In this document: piece after piece, positions 52,799-64,000 of the stretch
Numbering within the stretch: the first letter of the stretch is position 1
Layout: the number at the start of each line of letters is the position of its first letter
Source: Pseudomonas sp. GD03858
Lineage (GTDB): Bacteria > Pseudomonadota > Gammaproteobacteria > Pseudomonadales > Pseudomonadaceae
Reading direction: 5' to 3'
DNA: 64,000 nt
NCBI RefSeq assembly: GCF_029840925.1
Contig: NZ_JAOCDM010000010.1
Span: forward strand, 19,894 to 83,893
The notes under the pieces: model-generated
The model's database searches: none
What the model was told of the DNA's origin: nothing
Seen by the model: only the letters and a program-made list of their open reading frames with translations
Position numbers and translations under genes: made by a program

Positions 52799-53182
52799 AT
52801 GAGCGAGTTGCGTTTCACCGAAGATCACGAATGGCTGCGCGTCGAAACCGACGGCAGCGTCACCGTGGGCATCACCGCCTACGCCCAGAACGCCCTCGGC
52901 GACGTGGTCTATGTGCAACTGCCGGAGCTGCAGCAGTACGACAAGGGCGCCGAAGCCTCCACCGTGGAGTCGGTCAAGGCCGCCAGCGGCGTGTACATGC
53001 CGCTCACCGGTGAAGTGGTCGCGGTCAATGAAGGCCTGAACGACAGCCCCGAGCTGGTCAACGAAGACCCGCTGGGCGAAGGCTGGTTCTTCCGTTTCAT
53101 CCCCGCCGACATGAGCGAAGTGGCCGCCCTGCTCGACCAGGACGCCTACGACCGCCTGCTCAAAGCCAACGACGACGCCTGA
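52799..53182 (+). CDS. gcvH: Glycine cleavage system H protein
   Basis: This 127-aa lipoyl carrier shuttles the aminomethyl group between P and T proteins. The lipoylated Lys is in [13 protein letters not shown] near residue 61. The start is ATG 52799 with GAGGAATTCCC upstream. It is the first gene of gcvH-gcvP-sdaA-gcvT. Confidence 0.96.
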   Translation: MSELRFTEDHEWLRVETDGSVTVGITAYAQNALGDVVYVQLPELQQYDKGAEASTVESVKAASGVYMPLTGEVVAVNEGLNDSPELVNEDPLGEGWFFRFIPADMSEVAALLDQDAYDRLLKANDDA

Positions 53183-53193
53183 GGTACCGCACC

Positions 53194-56049
<2,856 letters not shown>

Positions 56050-56089
56050 TAGCTCCAGGCCTGCCCACACCTGTGAGGCGGGCCTCGGC

Positions 56090-56166
56090 CCCTGTGGGAG
56101 CGGGTTTACCCGCGAATGCGATAGTGAATTCACCGACGCATTCGCGGGTAAACCCGCTCCCACAGG
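56090..56166. repeat. REP palindrome (GCGGGTTTACCCGC class) between gcvP and sdaA
   Basis: CCCTGTGGGAGCGGGTTTAC and its complement flank a 20-nt spacer. The location inside the operon may set different mRNA levels of the two halves. Confidence 0.95.
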
Positions 56167-56203
56167 GTCACCATCAACCCCAAGAGCCGGTTAGGAGATC
56201 ACC

Positions 56204-57580
<1,377 letters not shown>

Positions 57581-57607
57581 CCCGAAAAAAAAAACGAGGA
57601 GTCACCG

Positions 57608-58729
57608 ATGTCCGAAACACTGCACAAGACCCCGCTGCACGCCCTGCACCTGGAACTGGGCGCGCGCATGGTGCCCTTCGCCGGCTACGACATGCCGGTA
57701 CAGTACCCGCTGGGCGTGCTCAAGGAGCACCTGCACACCCGCGAGCAGGCCGGCCTGTTCGACGTCTCGCACATGGGCCAGATCATCCTGCGCGGCAGCG
57801 ATGCCGCCCGTGCCCTGGAAACCCTGGTGCCGGTGGACATCGTCGACCTGCCGGTGGGCATGCAGCGCTATGCCATGTTCACCAACGCCGAGGGCGGCAT
57901 CCTCGACGACCTGATGGTCGCCAACCTGGGTGACGACACCTTGTTCCTGGTGGTCAACGCCGCCTGCAAGGACCAGGACCTGGCGCACTTGCGCAAACAT
58001 ATCGGTGATCGCTGCGAGATCCAGCCACTGTTCGAGGAGCGCGCCCTGCTCGCCCTGCAAGGTCCGGCGGCAGTCAAGGTGCTGGAACGCCTGGCCCCGG
58101 AAGTGGCCGGCATGACCTTCATGCAGTTCCGCCCGGTCACCCTGCTCGGCAACGACTGCTTCGTCAGCCGCTCGGGCTACACCGGCGAGGACGGCTACGA
58201 GATCTCGGTACCCGCCGCTGCCACCGAAGCCCTGGCCCGCCGTCTGCTGGCCGAGCCCGAGGTTCAGCCGATCGGCCTGGGTGCGCGCGACTCGCTGCGC
58301 CTGGAAGCCGGCCTGTGCCTGTACGGCCACGACATGGACACCACCACCACCCCGATCGAAGCCAGCCTGTTGTGGGCCATCTCCAAGGTCCGCCGTGCCG
58401 ACGGCGCCCGTGCCGGTGGCTTCCCCGGCGCCGAAACCGTGTACGCCCAGCAACAGGCGGGCGTGGCGCGCAAGCGGGTCGGCCTGCTGCCGCAGGAGCG
58501 CACGCCAGTGCGTGAGGGCGCGCAGATTGTCGACCAGGCTGGCAAGGTGGTCGGCGAAGTGTGCAGTGGCGGCTTCGGTCCGACGCTCGGCGCGCCAGTG
58601 GCCATGGGCTATGTCGATAGCGAACATGCTGCCGTCGACACGGCGTTGTTTGCCGTCGTGCGTGGCAAGCAAGTTGCCCTGAAAGTCAGCAAAATGCCTT
58701 TCGTGGCACAGCGTTACTACCGTGGCTGA
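57608..58729 (+). CDS. gcvT: Glycine cleavage system T protein (aminomethyltransferase)
   Basis: This 373-aa enzyme transfers the methylene group to tetrahydrofolate. Motifs are the N-terminal [24 protein letters not shown], and [17 protein letters not shown]. It starts 27 bp after sdaA, behind CGAGGAGTCACCG. No glyA gene is in this operon, unlike the P. aeruginosa arrangement as I remember it. Confidence 0.96.
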   Translation: MSETLHKTPLHALHLELGARMVPFAGYDMPVQYPLGVLKEHLHTREQAGLFDVSHMGQIILRGSDAARALETLVPVDIVDLPVGMQRYAMFTNAEGGILDDLMVANLGDDTLFLVVNAACKDQDLAHLRKHIGDRCEIQPLFEERALLALQGPAAVKVLERLAPEVAGMTFMQFRPVTLLGNDCFVSRSGYTGEDGYEISVPAAATEALARRLLAEPEVQPIGLGARDSLRLEAGLCLYGHDMDTTTTPIEASLLWAISKVRRADGARAGGFPGAETVYAQQQAGVARKRVGLLPQERTPVREGAQIVDQAGKVVGEVCSGGFGPTLGAPVAMGYVDSEHAAVDTALFAVVRGKQVALKVSKMPFVAQRYYRG

Positions 58730-59076
58730 TTGAGTGGATTGGACGGGTTCGACATATTCGTTTTCGAACCTGTCCAATAACTTCTGAACATAGCGCCAGC
58801 CCAGGCGCCACGCCGTTTCCGACAAATCGTTCGGTTATCGGGAAAAGCCTGATTTTCACCCCCCGCCAGGGCTTGTTTTTCGCTCGGCAGTTGGCGTAGA
58901 GTCATCGCACTGTGTTTGCATGGGTCGCAACAGTTCGTGACCTGGGCCAGTAGCCGCAATCTGCTACAACCCGTTCGACGTCTCTTACTTTCCTGCAACC
59001 CAGCCCAGTAGTCTTTCACTTACAAAAGCGTGAAAGAAACTGTCATCAAAATTCAAGTTTCATAGGAAATAAGACA
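58730..59076. other. 347-bp gap between gcvT and the cold-shock gene
   Basis: The gap starts with a 14-bp hairpin with one mismatch (58739-58752 with 58764-58777), which may end the gcv transcript. The rest probably holds the promoter and a long 5' leader of the cold-shock gene, as is common for cspA-type genes. No ORF is convincing. Confidence 0.55.
58739..58777 (+). terminator. Hairpin after gcvT
   Basis: TTGGACGGGTTCGA and TCGAACCTGTCCAA pair with one mismatch around an 11-nt loop, 9 nt after the gcvT stop, without a T-run. Confidence 0.55.
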
Positions 59077-59289
59077 ATGGCTGAGCGTCAGAACGGTACC
59101 GTCAAGTGGTTCAATGACGAGAAAGGTTACGGCTTCATCACCCCTGAGAACGGTGCTGATCTGTTTGTTCACTTCCGTGCTATCGAAGGCAACGGCTTCA
59201 AGAGCCTGAAAGAAGGCCAGAAAGTCACCTTCGAAGCCGTGCAAGGCCAGAAAGGCCTGCAGGCTGACAAGGTTCAGGTCGTCGCCTAA
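59077..59289 (+). CDS. CspA-family cold-shock protein
   Basis: This 70-aa single OB-fold RNA/DNA chaperone has RNP1 (KGYGFITP, about residues 17-24) and RNP2 (LFVHFRA, about 30-36). The start is behind ATAGGAAATAAGACA. It stands alone between gcvT and an RDD gene, with its own terminator. Confidence 0.95.
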   Translation: MAERQNGTVKWFNDEKGYGFITPENGADLFVHFRAIEGNGFKSLKEGQKVTFEAVQGQKGLQADKVQVVA

Positions 59290-59305
59290 GCGATTACCCG
59301 AATTC

Positions 59306-59339
59306 AAAAAGCCCCTGCCAAGTGCAGGGGCTTTTTTTT
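59306..59339 (+). terminator. Terminator of the cold-shock gene
   Basis: AAAAAGCCCCTGC and GCAGGGGCTTTTT pair around a 5-nt loop and are followed by T, 17 nt after the stop. Confidence 0.97.
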
Positions 59340-59379
59340 GCCCGTAGAATAGCGGCTTCGCCATTCGGAGCCGTCCTGC

Positions 59380-59868
59380 ATGTCCAAGCCCCTGCTCTCA
59401 CCCCAGGGTGATTTTCCCCCCGTCGGCCTCGGTCGCCGGCTGGCGGCGATGTTCTATGACTTCCTGCTGTGCACCGCACTGCTGATCGTCACCGCTGGCG
59501 CCTACAAGATGATCCAGATGGCGATCATCGGCGAGGCACGCATGCGCGAACTCACCGACGCCGGCGCGCTGGATGGCGACCCGCTGCTGTCGACCATCCT
59601 GCTGTTCGCCCTGTTCGGTTTCTTCGCCAAGTTCTGGACCCATGGTGGGCAAACGCTGGGCATGCAGGTGTGGGGCGTGCGCGTGCAGAACGCCGACGGC
59701 AGCGCCATCAGCCTGTGGCAGGCGCTGCTGCGCTTCCTGGTGTCGATCGCCTCCTGGCTGTGCCTGGGGCTGGGGTTCTTCTGGTCGTTGGTCGACAAGC
59801 GCCAGCGCAGCTGGCACGACATCTATTCCGAGACGCAGCTGGTGCGCTTGCCCAAGCGCAAGAAGTAG
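59380..59868 (+). CDS. RDD family inner-membrane protein
   Basis: This 162-aa protein has three hydrophobic segments and the family residues: Arg in GLGRRLAAMFYDFLL near residue 20, the motif GQTLGMQVWGVRVQ, and the C-terminal DKRQRSWHDIYSETQLV. RDD proteins have been linked to ion or small-solute transport; the role here is unknown. Confidence 0.88.
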   Translation: MSKPLLSPQGDFPPVGLGRRLAAMFYDFLLCTALLIVTAGAYKMIQMAIIGEARMRELTDAGALDGDPLLSTILLFALFGFFAKFWTHGGQTLGMQVWGVRVQNADGSAISLWQALLRFLVSIASWLCLGLGFFWSLVDKRQRSWHDIYSETQLVRLPKRKK

Positions 59869-59885
59869 ACCGGACCGACGATCGC

Positions 59886-60017
59886 CCTGTAGGAGCGGCC
59901 TTGCCGAGGCGTCGGACCGGTCGGAAAGGGCCGCGAAGCGGCCCCGGCGATCTGACTTGTGGCGCAGACCCTGGGGCCGCTTCGCGCCCCTATCGCGACA
60001 CAAGGCCGCTCCTACAG
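59886..60017. repeat. REP pair (GGAGCGGCCTTG class)
   Basis: Inverted REP units lie between the convergent RDD and lptG genes. Confidence 0.95.
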
Positions 60018-60047
60018 GGGATGGGTAAATCCTGCTCTTCCTGTTGC

Positions 60048-60085
60048 GCACAAAAAAGCCGACCCAAGGGTCGGCTTTTTTGTGC
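60048..60085. terminator. Bidirectional terminator between RDD gene and lptG
   Basis: An 18-bp perfect inverted repeat with a 2-nt loop (GCACAAAAAAGCCGACCC at the left) has A-tract and T-tract on its two sides. It would terminate lptFG on the minus strand and can also act on the plus strand. Confidence 0.92.
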
Positions 60086-60096
60086 AGCTCAGGCCA

Positions 60097-61158
60097 TCAA
60101 CCCGCCCGGCGCATCAACCACAAGCCCGCCAGCGCACAGATCCCCGCAGGGATCACCACTGCCAGCAGCGGCGGGAAGCCGAACACCTGGCTCGATGGCC
60201 CCAGCAAGTCCCCGGCGATGCGGAACACGAAGCCCACCAGCACGCCGGTGAACACGCGCTGACCCAGGGTCACGGAGCGCAGCGGGCCGAAGATGAACGA
60301 GATCGCCATCAACACCAGCGCCGCGGTGACCAACGGCTGCAGGACCTTGGTCCAGAACGCCAGCCAGTAGCGCGAGTTGTTCAACCCCTGGTCGGCCAGG
60401 TAGTGGATATAGTCCCACAGCCCGGTGATCGACAGCGACTCAGGCGCCAGCACCACGGTGTTGAGCAGCTCCGGCGTCACCGAAACATCCCACACCTCTT
60501 CGGGCGCCTTGACCACTTCGGTGTGATCGCCACGGAAGTAGGTGGTGGAAACGTCGCTGAGCATCCATTTACCTTCGACGTACTGCGCACGACGGGCGAA
60601 GCTGGAGGTCTGGATCTTGCGCTGCTCGTCAAAGCGATAGCGGGTCACACCCAGCAGCAGGCCGTTGGGCTGCACCGAGTTGATATGCACGAACTCCTCG
60701 CCCTGGCGGTGCCACATGCCGCGCTTGGAGCTCTGCGCCTCGCCGCCGCCCTGGGCCAGCGAACGGTCGGCCTGGGCCTTGTTCTCGGTCACCGGGGCCA
60801 CGTATTCGCCGATCAGCAGGCCGACCAGCATCAGCACCAGCATCGGCTTCATCACCGCCCAGACGATGCGGCCGATGGATACGCCCGCGGCGCGCATGAT
60901 GGTCAGTTCGCTGCTGCTGGCCAGGCTGCCCAGGCCGATCAGGCAGCCGATCAGGGCCGCCATCGGCAGCATGTCGTAGAGCCGGCGCGGCGCCGTCAGC
61001 AGCACGTAGGTGCTGGCGTCCAGCACGGTATAGGTGTCGCTCAGGTCCCCCATCTCGTCGATGAAGGCGAACAGCGAGGCCAGCCCCAGAATGATGCCCA
61101 GCACGGCGACGATCGCCAGCAGCACGCTCTTGCCGATGTAGCGATCCAGTTTAACCAC
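60097..61158 (-). CDS. lptG: LPS export ABC transporter permease LptG
   Basis: This 353-aa inner-membrane permease works with LptF and LptB2 to extract LPS from the inner membrane. I start it at GTG 61158, 7 nt after GGAGG; it overlaps the lptF stop by 8 bp. It has the YjgP/YjgQ pattern: two N-terminal and four C-terminal-side membrane helices around a periplasmic beta-jellyroll. Confidence 0.93.
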   Translation of the reverse strand: MVKLDRYIGKSVLLAIVAVLGIILGLASLFAFIDEMGDLSDTYTVLDASTYVLLTAPRRLYDMLPMAALIGCLIGLGSLASSSELTIMRAAGVSIGRIVWAVMKPMLVLMLVGLLIGEYVAPVTENKAQADRSLAQGGGEAQSSKRGMWHRQGEEFVHINSVQPNGLLLGVTRYRFDEQRKIQTSSFARRAQYVEGKWMLSDVSTTYFRGDHTEVVKAPEEVWDVSVTPELLNTVVLAPESLSITGLWDYIHYLADQGLNNSRYWLAFWTKVLQPLVTAALVLMAISFIFGPLRSVTLGQRVFTGVLVGFVFRIAGDLLGPSSQVFGFPPLLAVVIPAGICALAGLWLMRRAG

Positions 61159-62266
61159 GGGCCACCTCCGCACGACGCGCGGCGCGCTTGAGGCGCAGCG
61201 GCTCCCAGTACATCAGCGCCAGGCCGATCAACAGGAACAGGCCATGGACCCACCAGATCCCTAGCGAGAGAGGCAGCTTGCCCTTCTCCAGGGCGCCACG
61301 CACGGAAATCAGCATCGTCAGATAAGCCATGTACAGAAGAATCGCCGGCAGCAACTTGAGGAATCGCCCCAGGCGTGGGTTGACGCGCGACAGCGGCACC
61401 GCCAGCAGGGTCACGACGAACACCAGCAGCGGCAGCGACAGGCGCCACTGCAACTCGGCACGCTCGCGCACGCCGTCATGGCCGATCAGGTCGGTGGTGG
61501 GAATGGCCTCGCGCTCGGTCACCTCCTCGGCGACCTCCGGCTTGGGCAGCAGCACGCCATAGGTGTCGTACTTGATCGCGCGGTAGTCGGCCTGGCCCGG
61601 GTTGCCGTCGTAGCGATAGCCGTTCTCCAGCACCAGGTAGCGATTGCCGTCGGCCTGCACTTCCTGGTGGCCCTTCTCGGCAACCAGCACCGAGGGCGCG
61701 CGGTCCTTGGTCTTGTCCTGGTTGAAACGCTTCTCGGAGATGAACACCCCGGCCAGGTTGATGCGGTCATCGGAAAGCTGTTCGGTGTAGGTGACCCGCG
61801 AACCGTCGCGCAGGGTCTGGAAGCGCCCGGGCACCAACGTGTCGAACTCGGTCAGGGTGTCCTGCTGGGCAATGATCTTCTGCACCTGGGCCACGCCCAA
61901 GGGGGCCAGGCTCAGGCTCAGCCAGGCCACCAGCAGGGCGACCAGCGCGGCCGGGGCCATGGTCATCGCCAGCAGGCGCTGCTGGCTCATGCCGGTGGCC
62001 GACAACACGGTCATCTCGCTTTCGAGATAGAGCCGGCCATAGGCGAGCAGGATGCCGAGGAACAGCCCCAGCGGCAGGATCAGCTGCAGGAAGCCGGGCA
62101 GGCGAAAGCCCATGATCATGAACAGCACGCCCGGATCGAGCACGCCCTGGGCCGCCTGGGCCAGGTATTTGATGAAGCGCCCGCTCATGATGATCACCAG
62201 CAGCACGGCGCTGACGGCGCTCAAGGTCACCAGGACCTCGCGGGACAGATAACGAAAGACGATCAA
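61151..62266 (-). CDS. lptF: LPS export ABC transporter permease LptF
   Basis: This 371-aa partner of LptG starts with (M)IVFRYLSREVLVTLSAVSA. I choose the TTG at 62266, since AGGAG lies 7 nt upstream. A GTG at 62275 is in frame but touches the Shine-Dalgarno sequence. It has six membrane helices and a jellyroll. It is divergent from pepA, the conserved arrangement in gammaproteobacteria. Confidence 0.92.
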   Translation of the reverse strand: MIVFRYLSREVLVTLSAVSAVLLVIIMSGRFIKYLAQAAQGVLDPGVLFMIMGFRLPGFLQLILPLGLFLGILLAYGRLYLESEMTVLSATGMSQQRLLAMTMAPAALVALLVAWLSLSLAPLGVAQVQKIIAQQDTLTEFDTLVPGRFQTLRDGSRVTYTEQLSDDRINLAGVFISEKRFNQDKTKDRAPSVLVAEKGHQEVQADGNRYLVLENGYRYDGNPGQADYRAIKYDTYGVLLPKPEVAEEVTEREAIPTTDLIGHDGVRERAELQWRLSLPLLVFVVTLLAVPLSRVNPRLGRFLKLLPAILLYMAYLTMLISVRGALEKGKLPLSLGIWWVHGLFLLIGLALMYWEPLRLKRAARRAEVARG

Positions 62267-62361
62267 ACCAGACACTCCTGGGTTGTCAGGGGCTCAAAGC
62301 CAGACGAACGATGCGGGCAGCCAAGCCCCATGCCGGTTCGCCAAGGCGAACCTCCATGTAA

Positions 62362-64000
<1,639 letters not shown>

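Overview
The window is chromosomal DNA from a fluorescent pseudomonad of the Pseudomonas putida group. Three things point there: high GC with strong GC3 bias; the gene order guaA-guaB / xseA / leuA / eda-pgl-zwf / hexR / oprB-gts / gltR-gtrS-glk-edd / gap / arcDABC / gcv / lptFG / pepA, which matches what I remember of P. putida (recalled, not searched); and many P. putida-type REP palindromes between genes. No rRNA, tRNA, CRISPR array, IS element or prophage was seen.

Left edge (1-9979). The 3' part of an MFS transporter gene is followed by a small AT-richer insert of about 5 kb. It carries one very large minus-strand gene (1289-5911) for a STAND-type NTPase with an N-terminal PD-(D/E)xK nuclease domain, an Avs-like antiphage architecture. 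The insert lies between the 3' end of guaA and an imperfect copy of that 3' end (997-1018 against 6068-6089, sharing the 8-bp core TCCCACTC), as expected for a small island integrated at guaA. No integrase remains. guaA and guaB follow, separated by a 7-bp tandem repeat, then an uncharacterised zinc-ribbon protein.

10-16 kb is housekeeping: TauE/SafE permease with a divergent LysR regulator, xseA, an M23 endopeptidase and leuA. leuA is preceded by a possible leader peptide.

16-35 kb is one glucose regulon. Glucose enters through OprB and the GtsABCD ABC transporter, is phosphorylated by Glk, and runs through Zwf, Pgl, Edd and Eda (Entner-Doudoroff) to Gap. HexR (KDPG-responsive) and the GtrS/GltR two-component system are encoded inside the cluster. 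TTGT-N7/8-ACAA HexR sites lie between edd and gap, and a related palindrome lies upstream of zwf. AANAANAA-type Crc/Hfq motifs sit just upstream of several start codons.

35-42 kb is a heme/iron cell-surface signalling locus: ECF sigma factor behind a Fur box, FecR-like anti-sigma factor, STN-containing TonB receptor, heme oxygenase, DUF454 membrane protein, then an unusual family III CoA-transferase. 42-49.5 kb is the arginine deiminase pathway arcDABC, with a second, divergent arcD paralogue.

49.6-58.7 kb holds a TyrR/GcsR-like sigma54 activator, gltS, and the glycine-cleavage/serine-deamination operon gcvH-gcvP-sdaA-gcvT. The operon has a sigma54 promoter and a GcsR-like box. The right edge has a cold-shock protein, an RDD membrane protein, lptFG and the 5' part of pepA, which runs out of the window.

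The accessory content most worth attention is the guaA-associated STAND nuclease gene. The rest is largely core Pseudomonas metabolism with clear regulatory sites.
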